From: Pseudomonadota bacterium
Lineage (GTDB): Bacteria > Pseudomonadota > Alphaproteobacteria > Micropepsales > Micropepsaceae
Reading direction: 5' to 3'
Assembly (NCBI GenBank): GCA_018242105.1
Contig: JAFECP010000019.1
Location: 79,355-130,644, forward strand
Length of the DNA stretch: 51,290 nucleotides
The notes under the pieces are model-generated. The model worked only from the letters and a program-made list of their open reading frames with translations. It was not told where the DNA came from and did not search any database. Shown one piece after another: positions 17,219 to 26,377 of this stretch. Position numbers and translations under genes: made by a program. Position 1 is the first letter of the stretch. Each line of letters begins with the position of its first letter.

Positions 17219-17223
17219 CGTAT

Positions 17224-18636
17224 CTATATGGCGAACTGCTTCGCTCGAAAATCGGTGACCCGCGCCATCCGACTGACAAGATATGTGCGGTAGTCCGCCA
17301 GGAGTCCGCCCGCATCCGATGCGTCGTCACCTAGCGTTTCGTCGATCGCGCGCAGGGCCTGTTCGAGAGTTAAGCCACCTGCTTCGGCATCAACCGAGCG
17401 GCCGCTTAAAGCACGCTCAAGTTCAAGTCTGAGAGCTTCTGGTAGAACCGATCTCGCCTCGAAGTACAACAACCGAAGGCCGAAAAATCGCAGGCGCTCA
17501 TCATCAAGACTTTGAATAATCGATAATCTGTCTCGCCAATCCGCATCATGAAATTGGATCAAGCGGGCTTCATCTTGCGGACCAGGAAATCCGTCATAGA
17601 GGCGCTCCTCGGCATGCCGCGAAGGAATCCGTGGTTCGCGCGTTGAAGTGTAAGCTGCGACAAGCCTGGTGCAGAGCGACGGATCATCCTTCACCCGGCG
17701 CGCTCGCGCTTCAACAGTATCAAGATCGAGGCCATCCAGCATCAGCCCCGGCGCGTCATAGAGAGCCGTCAATGTTGGCGCTGCGTTGATCCGAAGCCGG
17801 CGAACCGGACAGGGCTTCTGAGCCAGCTCGGCTCGAAGCTCATCGTCTGTCATCGCTGTGAGGCGATCCACGTCACTGTTGAGACTCAAACAAAAGCGGC
17901 CATTGGCTTGATCCGGATCTCGACCAATGCACACCACCGGCGCGTGATATGCCTGATTGGCAAAGAACTCGGTGAGCATGAATCCATCTTCAGCTTCGAC
18001 GAAGTCGGCGACGGTCGCTTTCTTTGAAAAGCGTACGAAGCGCTGCCAGAGTTCTGGCGACCGCTGATGCACGAGGCGACAAAGTTCGAGCGTGGTGATG
18101 ACGTCGCACAGAGCATCGTGGGCCTGTTCCTGAGCGACGCCGTTGGCGAGCGCTAATTGTTCAAGGCGAAAGATCGGTCGCCCCTCTGGACCAATTGGAA
18201 CGTTGAGACATGCCGGCGACACAGCGGCTGCGGCCATAACCAGCCCCCACACGTCCGCACGGCTGTTGTTGTGGTTGCTCGTGAGATAGGTGGGGTGAAG
18301 CGTTTGGAACAACGCGTGCCGCAACATCTCCTCGTCGAAACGGATCGAGTTGTAGCCTAGAAAGATCGAAGGTGACCACGAGAGCAGCTTCTGCCGGATC
18401 GCTCTGACCATGTCGTAATGGGACGGAAGACCCGCATCCAAGAGTCTTCCGATCGGCAGGCCATTGGTGCGCAGCGCCGCCGGATGGGGAAGCACATGCG
18501 GCAGAAGACGTGAACGCGCTTCGAAACGCTCGATCTCATTCAGATTTGCGTCGGTCCGTATGGCCGCGAAATGCACGATCTGGTCGAAGCCGTGCTTCAG
18601 GCCGGTTGTCTCAGTGTCGAAGAAGACAAAGCTCAA
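17224..18636 (-). CDS. Exonuclease I-like DEDDh 3'-5' exonuclease
   Basis: A 470-residue protein, the length of E. coli ExoI/SbcB (475), which digests single-stranded DNA from the 3' end. The exonuclease motifs are present: Exo I FFDTETTGL (Asp7, Glu9), Exo II GYNSIRFDEEMLRHALF, Exo III HDALCDVITTLELC. The C-terminal SH3-like and helical regions of SbcB follow (DPSLCTRLVAAY, DERLRFFGLRLLYFEARS, YRTYLVSR). It is 15 bp downstream of the CapP-like peptidase gene. CapP is known to sense single-stranded DNA, so a ssDNA exonuclease in the same operon is striking. It may be an anti-phage nuclease or a damper of the signal; that is inference. Confidence 0.88.
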   Translation of the reverse strand: MSFVFFDTETTGLKHGFDQIVHFAAIRTDANLNEIERFEARSRLLPHVLPHPAALRTNGLPIGRLLDAGLPSHYDMVRAIRQKLLSWSPSIFLGYNSIRFDEEMLRHALFQTLHPTYLTSNHNNSRADVWGLVMAAAAVSPACLNVPIGPEGRPIFRLEQLALANGVAQEQAHDALCDVITTLELCRLVHQRSPELWQRFVRFSKKATVADFVEAEDGFMLTEFFANQAYHAPVVCIGRDPDQANGRFCLSLNSDVDRLTAMTDDELRAELAQKPCPVRRLRINAAPTLTALYDAPGLMLDGLDLDTVEARARRVKDDPSLCTRLVAAYTSTREPRIPSRHAEERLYDGFPGPQDEARLIQFHDADWRDRLSIIQSLDDERLRFFGLRLLYFEARSVLPEALRLELERALSGRSVDAEAGGLTLEQALRAIDETLGDDASDAGGLLADYRTYLVSRMARVTDFRAKQFAI

Positions 18637-18651
18637 CGGACCCGCCTATTC

Positions 18652-19173
18652 CTAGAAGCGCCCTGCTAACCGATATCGCATCGCCGAGGCGCTCACCCGG
18701 AATTTGCGGGCAAGCGCTTCGATCCCGGCGTCATCCTCGATATCCAATCCGCCCGCATCCAACGCGTTCATGAGGAATTCCCTCGGCATCAGCAGTTCCG
18801 ATGCGAATGCGTTGGCCTCAATCTCCAGCGGATCAATACCCTGCGAAGAGACATCGTCACGCAGAAGCACCCGAAATCCCTTATCGACGTGAACCGCCTT
18901 GCCGATCTCCTGGGCGTGCAGCTCGTGGTGACCAAGCTCGTGCGCCGCCGAGAATCGTTGACGATTGGGATGATGCAGCGCGTTCACACCGATGATGCCA
19001 ACGCCATCCTTGATGTAGGCCATCCCGGAGAGATCCTCCTCCAGTGGGGCGTATTGGAGGACGATGTTTCGGGCTTTGATGATGCGCTCGACTGGAACGG
19101 GCACCCCCTTCACGCCGAAGTCCCGCAGGATGGCACGAGCAGCCTCCCGAGCGCGTTCGGGATTGGGCGTCAT
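18652..19173 (-). CDS. capP: CapP-like ImmA/IrrE-family zinc peptidase
   Basis: A 173-residue metallopeptidase with HEXXH (H78-E-L-G-H82) and the second motif EIEANAFASELLMP that supplies the third zinc ligand. In type III CBASS, CapP cleaves the repressor CapH when it meets single-stranded DNA, releasing transcription of the CBASS operon. Here the gene overlaps the XRE regulator by 4 bp and the pair is divergent from cap6, the published CapH-CapP layout. The symbol rests on family plus context; generic ImmA/XRE pairs of other systems look alike. Confidence 0.85.
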   Translation of the reverse strand: MTPNPERAREAARAILRDFGVKGVPVPVERIIKARNIVLQYAPLEEDLSGMAYIKDGVGIIGVNALHHPNRQRFSAAHELGHHELHAQEIGKAVHVDKGFRVLLRDDVSSQGIDPLEIEANAFASELLMPREFLMNALDAGGLDIEDDAGIEALARKFRVSASAMRYRLAGRF

Positions 19174-19523
19174 GACCCAGCCTTTGCGGCGCCGCGCTGC
19201 GCGAGCGCACTGGCGATCAGATCGGTGATCTGGGCTTTACCGCGCGGAGTCACGGTTTCGTCTGAAAGGATCATATCCAAGTCCTCCTGTGTCGCTGGTT
19301 TTGGTTGCGCCGGCAGCAGGTCTGAGACCTTGGAGAACTCAAGCGCCGACGCCAGTCGATAGACGTGGTGCAGCAGCACGTTCTGCCGACCGCTCTCGAT
19401 GTTGGCGATCGACGCGCGCGAGATGCCCACTCGGGCAGCTAGCGTAGCCTGGGTAAGGTTCAGCCCCTTGCGCCGCGTGGCTACCGCCTGCCCGAAAGCC
19501 CTATAGATCGCTTCGTCCGACAT
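19170..19523 (-). CDS. capH: CapH-like XRE repressor
   Basis: A 117-residue protein with an N-terminal XRE helix-turn-helix (residues ~9-60: RRKGLNLTQATLAARVGISR then ASIANIESGRQN) and a C-terminal part that, in CapH, dimerises and carries the CapP cleavage site. It is expected to hold the CBASS promoter off until cleaved. It is divergent from cap6, with a palindrome-rich intergenic region at 19562-19604 that probably contains its operators. Translationally coupled to capP. Confidence 0.85.
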   Translation of the reverse strand: MSDEAIYRAFGQAVATRRKGLNLTQATLAARVGISRASIANIESGRQNVLLHHVYRLASALEFSKVSDLLPAQPKPATQEDLDMILSDETVTPRGKAQITDLIASALAQRGAAKAGS

Positions 19524-19561
19524 GCGGGATGATTGCTACGCGCGAATCTGAATGTCAATAT

Positions 19562-19608
19562 CACAAACATTTGTGCTTAATAAGCACATAGCATTGTGCT
19601 TGTTGACA
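19562..19608. promoter_or_regulatory. Likely CapH operators and CBASS promoter region
   Basis: Overlapping perfect inverted repeats: CACAAACATTTGTG (19562-19575) and TGTGCTTAATAAGCACA (19572-19588), then a third half site TGTGCTT (19595-19601). A good -35 hexamer TTGACA follows at 19603-19608, reading toward cap6. The repeat of TGTGCTT next to a -35 box is what a dimeric XRE repressor site would look like. The -10 is not clear. Confidence 0.65.
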
Positions 19609-19682
19609 GCATCGGTTTCTTCTGGAATCCATGCTGGGTCGGCGAGCGGGTTCAGTCGGCGACAAACAAAGGATCGTCGACG

Positions 19683-20606
19683 ATGCAGAAGCTGGCTGCG
19701 GTGCAAAGTGAAGATTTCAATCGACCAAAGGGGATCCAGCGATCACGCCGGCTTCCCGATCCGGCGCTCGGCGCCCTGTGGGACTCAATTATCCTGGAAG
19801 AACGTCTGAAGGCCCAGCTCCTCTCCCAAGCGATGCTGAACTTCACGATGCGCGGCAAGGTCGATCGTAGCGTCATTCCGCTGCACGGCGTGATCCTTCT
19901 CGTTGGACCCCCGGGTACAGGAAAAACCTCTCTTGCCCGTGGACTGGCACATCGCACCGCCGAATCCTTCCAGGGCGGCGGGTTCCGTCTCCTCGAGGTC
20001 GAGCCGCACGCGCTGACCAGTTCGGCGATGGGCAAAACCCAGCGCGCGGTCTCGGAATTGTTTTCGCAGTCGATCGCAGAGTCAGCCGCGGCCGGTCCGA
20101 CCATCGTTCTCCTCGACGAGGTTGAGACGCTCGCGGCTGACAGATCGAAGATGAGCCTTGAGGCCAACCCGATCGACATCCATCGCGCAACTGATGCCGT
20201 GCTGGTTCAGCTCGACGCTCTCGCCGAGCAGCATCCGAACCTGCTGTTTCTCGCCACCAGCAATTTTCCTCAAGCGGTGGATGCGGCCTTCACGTCGCGG
20301 TGCGACCTTGTCGTGCATGTGCCCCTGCCGGACCGCGAAGCCTGCGTGCGCATCCTAAAAGACTGCCTCACGGGGTTGGGCAAGACCTATCCGGCCATCG
20401 CGAGGTTGGCGACCAGCGCGAATTTTGACCGCTGCGCCGCGGAGTGCGTGGGGCTCGACGGGCGCGCCATCCGCAAGATGGTCGCCAACGCTCTCGCCAG
20501 CACGCCCCAGACCGCGATGAACCCAGACCGGGTAACCGCCGAAGATCTGCTGGCGGCGGCGCGCGCCGCCAAGGCGGGACGCTTGGCGGGAGGCAAAGTC
20601 CCGTGA
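19683..20606 (+). CDS. cap6: Cap6, TRIP13/Pch2-like AAA+ ATPase of CBASS
   Basis: A 307-residue AAA+ remodeller that, in type III CBASS, pulls HORMA proteins off the CD-NTase and so switches the signal off. Walker A is GPPGTGKT (75-82), Walker B IVLLDEVETL (D145-E146), sensor 1 LLFLATSNFP and arginine-finger region AAFTSRCDL, followed by the small domain (FDRCAAECVGLDGRAIRKM). The ATG at 19683 is chosen because the open frame upstream (to 19596) covers the operator/promoter region. It is first in a five-gene operon; its stop overlaps the next GTG start. Confidence 0.93.
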   Translation: MQKLAAVQSEDFNRPKGIQRSRRLPDPALGALWDSIILEERLKAQLLSQAMLNFTMRGKVDRSVIPLHGVILLVGPPGTGKTSLARGLAHRTAESFQGGGFRLLEVEPHALTSSAMGKTQRAVSELFSQSIAESAAAGPTIVLLDEVETLAADRSKMSLEANPIDIHRATDAVLVQLDALAEQHPNLLFLATSNFPQAVDAAFTSRCDLVVHVPLPDREACVRILKDCLTGLGKTYPAIARLATSANFDRCAAECVGLDGRAIRKMVANALASTPQTAMNPDRVTAEDLLAAARAAKAGRLAGGKVP

Positions 20607-21079
20607 GCACAGTCGCCAGCCGCACCTTTAAGAGTACGCCCGAACGTGACGCCGGTCGAACCTGGACGGCGATCGTCGATCTGCTGACTCAGGGGAAAGC
20701 CAGTGAGGCGCGGACCGAGCTTCTGGCCGTCGCCGGCGTGGCGGCAAGCATCATAGCTGATCAAGCACCCAAGGAGGCAGCCATCACGGTGACCTGCGAC
20801 GGTCCTCGGACACGCATCTATTGTCTCTATGACGATGACGCGGTCGAAGGCTCCGACGCGAACGAGGACGCCCTTGGCTTCGATCCGTTGAAGGGAGATT
20901 GGCGCGTCTCGCTTCCGTGTCTCGCGGACGACCTTGCCTGGGTCCAGGGCGCCTTGAAGAAACATAGCACCCGCATCACGGCGCGCGATCTTGGCGCCGC
21001 TGTGTCTGCCGCGGATGAAGCCGCAACAACGAAATCCCAGGCACTTGTCTTCGATCCGAAGGGGTTTCTCGGCTCATGA
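20603..21079 (+). CDS. cap8: Cap8-like second HORMA-type protein
   Basis: A 158-residue protein between cap6 and cap7, the place where type III CBASS loci with two HORMA genes carry the smaller, divergent one (Cap8/HORMA3-type). The sequence is poorly conserved: an N-terminal helix ([20 protein letters not shown]) and a beta-rich middle ([40 protein letters not shown]). I recognise it mainly from position and size. It starts at GTG within the cap6 stop and overlaps cap7 by 4 bp, so it is translated with them. A role as partner of Cap7 in controlling the CD-NTase is expected. Confidence 0.7.
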   Translation: MSTVASRTFKSTPERDAGRTWTAIVDLLTQGKASEARTELLAVAGVAASIIADQAPKEAAITVTCDGPRTRIYCLYDDDAVEGSDANEDALGFDPLKGDWRVSLPCLADDLAWVQGALKKHSTRITARDLGAAVSAADEAATTKSQALVFDPKGFLGS

Positions 21080-21576
21080 CCAACGTCGCCGTCAACACCT
21101 ACACGCATTCCGTCACCTATGTGGCGGACAACATCCTGAAAAGCCTGAAGGACATCATTCGCCTCAGCGGCCTCGATCCATCGGAATTTGTCGGTGACTG
21201 GGCCACGCATATGCGTGGCGTCCAGACCTGGCTGAACACCGGCGATCTCGAGACTGTAGAGCTTGAGATTTATGACCCCAAAACCGACGCGCTCATTTTT
21301 CGCTGGGACATCGAGATCTCCTATGGATGGTCGGGCGGAGACGGCAGCTTTTGGACGGACACCGACCAGCTCCGATACGCGATCGGAAAGGCCGGCCTGG
21401 CTCCAAGCGAAGCGCGCTACCGGTTTCTTTTGCAAACGAAGCCCGGGCGGCCCGATGTGATCGGATGGAGTAAGACGAGCGGGCGCTCAACGGACGGGAT
21501 GATCCGCCAGAGCCTGGGCACAACGATCGAGCATAGCGGCCTCGGCGCGAGAACATCCTATCTGAGGAGAGCCTGA
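21076..21576 (+). CDS. cap7: Cap7, bacterial HORMA-domain protein of CBASS
   Basis: A 166-residue HORMA protein. Features: the opening helix [20 protein letters not shown], the core strands ([20 protein letters not shown]) and a C-terminal safety-belt region ending [20 protein letters not shown]. In type III CBASS the closed HORMA protein bound to a phage-derived peptide docks on the CD-NTase and turns it on; Cap6 reverses this. It overlaps cap8 by 4 bp and the cyclase ATG overlaps its stop, giving strict coupling. Confidence 0.88.
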   Translation: MTNVAVNTYTHSVTYVADNILKSLKDIIRLSGLDPSEFVGDWATHMRGVQTWLNTGDLETVELEIYDPKTDALIFRWDIEISYGWSGGDGSFWTDTDQLRYAIGKAGLAPSEARYRFLLQTKPGRPDVIGWSKTSGRSTDGMIRQSLGTTIEHSGLGARTSYLRRA

Positions 21577-22472
21577 TGCTGACGATTGATGAAGCCTTTC
21601 GGAAATTAAAAAGCCGCCTCGAGCTGAACGACAGAGAGCAGGCGAACGCTTCGGCACGTCAGACCGAGGTGCGAGACTATCTCGATACCAAGTTCACAAT
21701 CGACCGGAGCTTTTTGACTGGCTCATACGCACGCTGGACCAAGACGAAGCCGTTGAAGGATGTCGATATCTTCTTCGTCCTGAAAACATCTGAGGATCAC
21801 TATCGCTCGAAAGCGCCATCGATTGTTCTGACCGATTTTCACAACGCGCTGGCCGAAAAATATGGTGACAAGGCCAAGAAGCAGAACCGCTCGATCAATG
21901 TGGACTTCGGGGTGAAAGCCGACGCCGAGGACAATACTGACTATCGCGTCATCAGCGTCGACGTCGTCCCGGCTTTCGACAAAGATGATGACTTCGAGAT
22001 TCCCGACAATGAGGTGGGAAAGTGGATCGAGACCAATCCGAAGGTCCACGCTGAAAAGGCCACGGCCGCGCATCAAGCCTATTCCAGCGAGTGGAAGGGA
22101 TTGGTGCGGATGGTCAAATACTGGAACAACAACCCCAAGCATGGCGAAAAGCCGGTAAAGCCCTCCTTCCTCCTCGAGGTCATGGCGCTGCAGTGCCTCC
22201 ATGGCGGTTGGGGCGGCAGCTTCGATCGCGAGATGCAAGCGTTCTTCGCGACGCTTGCCGACCGGATTTTCGATGAATGGCCCGATCCCGCCGGCCTCGG
22301 CCCGGCTGTCAGCAATGGGATGGATTCGGCACGCAAGACTCGGGCACGCGACCTTCTGCGCGCGGCGGAGCGGGAAGCGACGCTCGCGATCGATCATGTT
22401 CGCCATGGCCGAAATGGCGAGGCGCTCCGAGCCTGGCGCGAGCTGTTCGGCCCCAAATTTCCGTTGTCCTGA
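21576..22472 (+). CDS. CD-NTase, clade C/D oligonucleotide cyclase
   Basis: A 298-residue cyclic-oligonucleotide synthase. The nucleotidyltransferase site is intact: LTGSYARWT (G49-S50), KDVDIFF (Asp62, Asp64) and the third Asp in [10 protein letters not shown] (Asp129). The helical OAS1-like C-terminal half ([27 protein letters not shown]) follows. In NucC-type systems the product is cyclic tri-AMP, so that is the likely product here. Whether it is CdnC or CdnD needs a tree; two HORMA genes point to CdnD. Confidence 0.93.
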   Translation: MLTIDEAFRKLKSRLELNDREQANASARQTEVRDYLDTKFTIDRSFLTGSYARWTKTKPLKDVDIFFVLKTSEDHYRSKAPSIVLTDFHNALAEKYGDKAKKQNRSINVDFGVKADAEDNTDYRVISVDVVPAFDKDDDFEIPDNEVGKWIETNPKVHAEKATAAHQAYSSEWKGLVRMVKYWNNNPKHGEKPVKPSFLLEVMALQCLHGGWGGSFDREMQAFFATLADRIFDEWPDPAGLGPAVSNGMDSARKTRARDLLRAAEREATLAIDHVRHGRNGEALRAWRELFGPKFPLS

Positions 22473-22504
22473 CGAGTGCCGGCCAACTCCTGTAGAGGTC
22501 TTCG

Positions 22505-23230
22505 ATGTCAGAATGGTCCCTGTCTCAGCTTCTCTCGTCGCTGCACGAAGATATTCAGCAGCGTCTGGCGACCGTGCGGAAGACGTTCAGCCATCCTGGC
22601 ACCAAGGGTGACGCCAGCGAGAACGTCTGGATCAGCTTGCTGGAGACCTACCTGCCCAAGCGCTACCAGGCGGCGAAGGCGCATGTCGTGGACAGTCTCG
22701 GAAATTTTAGCCAGCAGATCGACGTCGTCGTCTTCGATCGCCAGTATTCACCCTTCATCTTCACCTATGAAAACGAGACAATCATTCCCGCTGAAAGCGT
22801 CTACGCTGTCTTTGAGGCCAAGCAGACCGCGGACGCCGCTCTCGTCGCTTACGCACAGGAGAAGGTCGCCAGCGTCCGACGTTTGCACCGCACGAGCCTC
22901 CCCATTCCCTACGCGAAAGGCGTGTATCCGGCGAAGCCGCTGATTCCGATCCTGGGAGGCCTTCTGACGTTTGAGAGCGAGTGGAGCCCGGCGTTAGGGC
23001 CATCATTTGAAAAGGCGTTAACAACTGAGGTTGGTGACGGCCGGCTTGATCTTGGCTGCGTTGCGTCGCACGGCCATTTTTTCTTCGATCAAACTGCCGC
23101 CCGCTATACATTCGTTAACGAGACCAAACCGGCGACGGCGTTCCTGTTCAAGTTGATTTCACAGCTTCAGTTCAGTGGGACCGTCCCGATGATCGACGTA
23201 GAGGCCTACGGCCAATGGTTGACAAAATAA
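22505..23230 (+). CDS. nucC: NucC, cyclic-nucleotide activated DNA endonuclease
   Basis: The 241-residue effector of this CBASS, and the most recognisable gene of the operon: long stretches match E. coli NucC (KRYQAAKAHVVDSLGNFS, QIDVVVFDRQYSPFIFT, KVASVRRLHRTSLPIPY). The restriction-type active site residues sit at the same numbers as in E. coli, Asp73, Glu104 and Lys106 (FEAKQ). Bound to cyclic tri-AMP, NucC trimers join to hexamers and cut chromosomal DNA, killing the infected cell. It starts 32 bp after the cyclase stop. Full length, no lesions. Confidence 0.97.
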   Translation: MSEWSLSQLLSSLHEDIQQRLATVRKTFSHPGTKGDASENVWISLLETYLPKRYQAAKAHVVDSLGNFSQQIDVVVFDRQYSPFIFTYENETIIPAESVYAVFEAKQTADAALVAYAQEKVASVRRLHRTSLPIPYAKGVYPAKPLIPILGGLLTFESEWSPALGPSFEKALTTEVGDGRLDLGCVASHGHFFFDQTAARYTFVNETKPATAFLFKLISQLQFSGTVPMIDVEAYGQWLTK

Positions 23231-23247
23231 CCCTCAAGCAAGGCTAG

Positions 23248-24265
23248 GTGGCAGTGCGTTCGCCCCGAGCAAAGAAGACGCTAGTGCAGAACAAAGAGCA
23301 AAATCAGCCTGACAATGGTGTGCCTATCGCCGAAGCCGACGAGCCACCTGTCGAAACTCTCCCTCCAAACTGCTCCGTCAACATTCGCGGCTGGGAGGAC
23401 GACAACGAAGCCCAGGCACGAGAGTTTGGCGAGGGCGTGATGTCGCTCGCGAAGGAGCTATCGCGCTATCTCGATCTAAGCCGCCTGAAATCGATCATCA
23501 TCGGTTGGGACTACGCTGAGGCGCTTGCGAGTGTCGATCGCGGAAACGGCATCCCGCCGGCGCGTCGTGATCTGGACCGGGTTGGTGCGGCAGCTAAACC
23601 AGACGGATCACCCGGAGCATAAGCTGGCTCTCCAAACCTTTGTCCATGAGTTGGTTCACGTTGACGATTTGCGGTTGTTTACTCGAACCTATCCCGGTGG
23701 CTGGCGAGCGGCGAAACCCAGGAATGGGAGAGATGCCAACCTTCAGCCGATCGTAAACCCCTGCCAATCCGAATACTCTGCGCAACGTCGCGCTGCTTGG
23801 GCGGCACCCGAACAAGGCCTCGACCTCCTCGATATGCTAGGTAAGGCGATAAAAGACGTAGATGACCAAATTCGGTCAGCACGTTTGAGCTACCGCCTGC
23901 AAGGAGACATGGAGAAGTACTGGCCTGTCGTGGTCGAGCGGTTGACGTTTCTATTCCAAGCAATCGGATATGGCCTCGGTCACGCCGACTGGGTTGAAGC
24001 GAAGGCCGACGATCATCCCGAACTTGCAGCTCGTTACCGCGCCAAGCTCGAGGAGCTCGCCGGCTATCCCTCCGGATGGATGCTTGACGCTTGCCGAGAC
24101 GCAGTCCAACCATTCTTCGATCTCAAGGAATGGATCGATCAAGAAATCTATGATCCGTTGATCGAGGTGTTGGAACGGCTTCTCAACCAGAACGGAATGT
24201 ACACGCGTGCGCATGGCGACGGAATCTATGTCGACATGCCCTACACCGGGTTCCACGATCTTTAG
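23248..24265 (+). pseudogene. Frameshifted HELVH metalloprotein, unknown
   Basis: Two overlapping open frames make one protein of ~338 residues if one base is skipped near 23545-23570. Frame 1 (from GTG 23248) ends up in low-complexity out-of-frame sequence after IIIGWDYAEALASVDRGNG. The next frame picks up with RRRVVIWTGLVRQLNQTD and continues to 24265. The second part holds LQTFVHELVHVDDLRLF, an HEXXH zinc motif, a long helical region and an end rich in acidic and aromatic residues. It lies 17 bp after nucC, so it may once have been a CBASS accessory gene. A sequencing error or a programmed +1 shift cannot be excluded. Confidence 0.6.
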
Positions 24266-24473
24266 ACGGTCGAGACACTGAGCCCTGACCCGGCTGCCGC
24301 ACCGGTTAGCTTCAGCGAAGACGCCCGCAGCTTGTGAGGGTGCTATCCGCGGCTTATGACGTGATGCGCATCTGTCTTGACTGCACTGGCCGGGAATTCG
24401 TCCCGCCCAAAGTCGGATGTTCCGGCGAACCTCCTCGATCAGGATGTCGTGTATCTCTAGGAGACGCTGCGGT

Positions 24474-26375
24474 TCAGCCTATCTTGAAAGTCTGTACACC
24501 AGCCTGCGCGAGCAACTCGTAGAGCGTAGCGATCTTGGTGCGCGTTCCGCGCCGCACGCAGTAGGTGAACACGACCCGTTGCTTGGCGCGCGTGAACGCA
24601 ACGAAGAAGCCCGCCGTCGCCTCCACCTGATCATCTGAAAAGCTCCACCAGGCGCCGTCGTCGAGCCCAACGAAGATCACCGTGTGATATTCGAGTCCCT
24701 TGCTCTTGTGGATCGTCATCAGCGGAATCGCATCAAGTCCCTCGTAGGAATCAAGCGCCGCTGTCCAATCACTCGTGCCTGACGCGGACTGAGCAAGGTG
24801 CGTCGCTGCCGACGTGAGCACCTTCTCCAGCCAGTCGCCCTGACCATAAGCCGGATGCGCTGCAACCAGCCTGCTGCGGCCGATAAAGCCAAGCGCATCG
24901 TCTATCAGCTTGCGCGCCCCGGGCCCGGCCGGCGGTGTCGGGTAGTCGCGACCGAGACGCATCGCGTAAGCGTCCAACTCCTTCGCGAAGCGATCCTGTT
25001 CGATCTCGTCGTCCGGTCCGATACCGCGCAGCGAACCAAGGGCCTCCTGACATTCAGTCCAATGCCGGCCGGCACGCTTCGTCATCGCCAGCCGCAGCAC
25101 GGAGATGATGAGCTCGGAAGCCTCCTCCGCGAGCAATTCTTGCAACATGATCGCGCCCGCTTGCCCGGCCTCGTTGCGCAGCGGGATGCCAGCCGCAGCG
25201 AAGGCGGGTTGCAACACGGCCGCATAGTCGGCGGCCTTCTGGCGCACGAGCAGCACGAAATCACGTGGCCCAAGATCGTGCACTTTCATCTCGGAAGCGA
25301 CGAACGCAGCCAGCCTTTCCGCTTCTCGCTCCGGCAACGAAAAGTCCCAGATCGCACAGCTGTCGCCCGAAATCGTTGCGCTGGTTTTCGAAACAGGCTT
25401 CACCGACTTCGCGTCGAGCGCCTGCGCGAGTACGTGCTGGATCCGGACAAGCTCGGGAGAGGATCGGTAATTGTTGTAGAGGGGGGTGCGCTTCGACTTG
25501 AAGTCCGAGTCGAACGCCGCAAACGGATCGTCCATCGCCATAGCCCAGCGCATGATCTGCTGCTTGTTGTCGCCAACCGCGGTGACGATTGTGCTGCCTC
25601 CAAGAAATATCGCGCGAACCAAATCGTACTGAACCTGCGTCGTGTCCTGGAACTCATCCATGAACAGGTGCGAATACGTCAGCCGCAACGCATCTCGCGC
25701 CATCGGATTGAGCCGGAGCAGCAGTTCGGCGAGACGGCCGATCATCGGAAATGACAGATGGCTTTTCTTGCCGCCGTGCAGCGACGACTGCCAATATTGA
25801 TCCGCCGCCCATTCTCCCGGCGAGGGCTCGGACCAGCCGTCGACCGGCAAGGGCGACCCGAAGAGGTGGCGTCGCTCGAACTGCTTCACGGTCAGCGCCA
25901 TGATGTCGGCATAGGTGCCGACAGATTTGGGCGGCGCGCCAAGCGACTGCTGGAGGAAATCGCGGTAGCCGCGGTCGGTCGGAAACATGATCTCGTAATC
26001 TGGCGATGGCCGCCACCGCTCCGGCAGCGCCTGCCCAAAGCGATCGAGTAGCCCCTTTGCGAACGCGTCGAAGGTCATAGAATCGAAACGACCCGCGTGC
26101 TGACGATGGCAACGCTTGCGCACGCGCGCGCCCAGATTCGACGCGGCATCACGTTTGAAGCTAATGGCGAGAATCCGCTGCGGCGCCGGCGACGTTCCCG
26201 TTTGCAGAAGGTAGGCGGCGCGCTGCGCCAACAACTCGGTCTTGCCGGCCCCCGGGCCGGCGATCACCGATCTATTCCCAGTCGAACGCACCACGGTCAT
26301 TGCGTTCGCCTCGAGTTCGTCGACGCCGATCGGAGTCCAATCCTCGGGGCGCACCCGCCGTGCCAGGACGCTCAT
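24474..26375 (-). CDS. UvrD/Rep-like SF1A helicase (GajB-like)
   Basis: A 633-residue helicase. The motifs in order: GPGAGKTELL (Walker A, ~residue 40), ILAISFKRDAA (Ia), LFMDEFQDT (II), AVGDNKQQIM (III), LYNNYRSSPELV (IV), TIHKSKGLEYHTV (V), FFVAFTRAKQRVV (VI). It lies 2 bp downstream of an OLD-family nuclease gene in the GajA-GajB order of Gabija, where GajB senses DNA ends and helps the nuclease stop phage growth. At 633 residues it is longer than the usual ~500, so it is called Gabija-like. The 208 bp after its stop hold nothing I can identify. Confidence 0.88.
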   Translation of the reverse strand: MSVLARRVRPEDWTPIGVDELEANAMTVVRSTGNRSVIAGPGAGKTELLAQRAAYLLQTGTSPAPQRILAISFKRDAASNLGARVRKRCHRQHAGRFDSMTFDAFAKGLLDRFGQALPERWRPSPDYEIMFPTDRGYRDFLQQSLGAPPKSVGTYADIMALTVKQFERRHLFGSPLPVDGWSEPSPGEWAADQYWQSSLHGGKKSHLSFPMIGRLAELLLRLNPMARDALRLTYSHLFMDEFQDTTQVQYDLVRAIFLGGSTIVTAVGDNKQQIMRWAMAMDDPFAAFDSDFKSKRTPLYNNYRSSPELVRIQHVLAQALDAKSVKPVSKTSATISGDSCAIWDFSLPEREAERLAAFVASEMKVHDLGPRDFVLLVRQKAADYAAVLQPAFAAAGIPLRNEAGQAGAIMLQELLAEEASELIISVLRLAMTKRAGRHWTECQEALGSLRGIGPDDEIEQDRFAKELDAYAMRLGRDYPTPPAGPGARKLIDDALGFIGRSRLVAAHPAYGQGDWLEKVLTSAATHLAQSASGTSDWTAALDSYEGLDAIPLMTIHKSKGLEYHTVIFVGLDDGAWWSFSDDQVEATAGFFVAFTRAKQRVVFTYCVRRGTRTKIATLYELLAQAGVQTFKIG

Positions 26376-26377
26376 GG

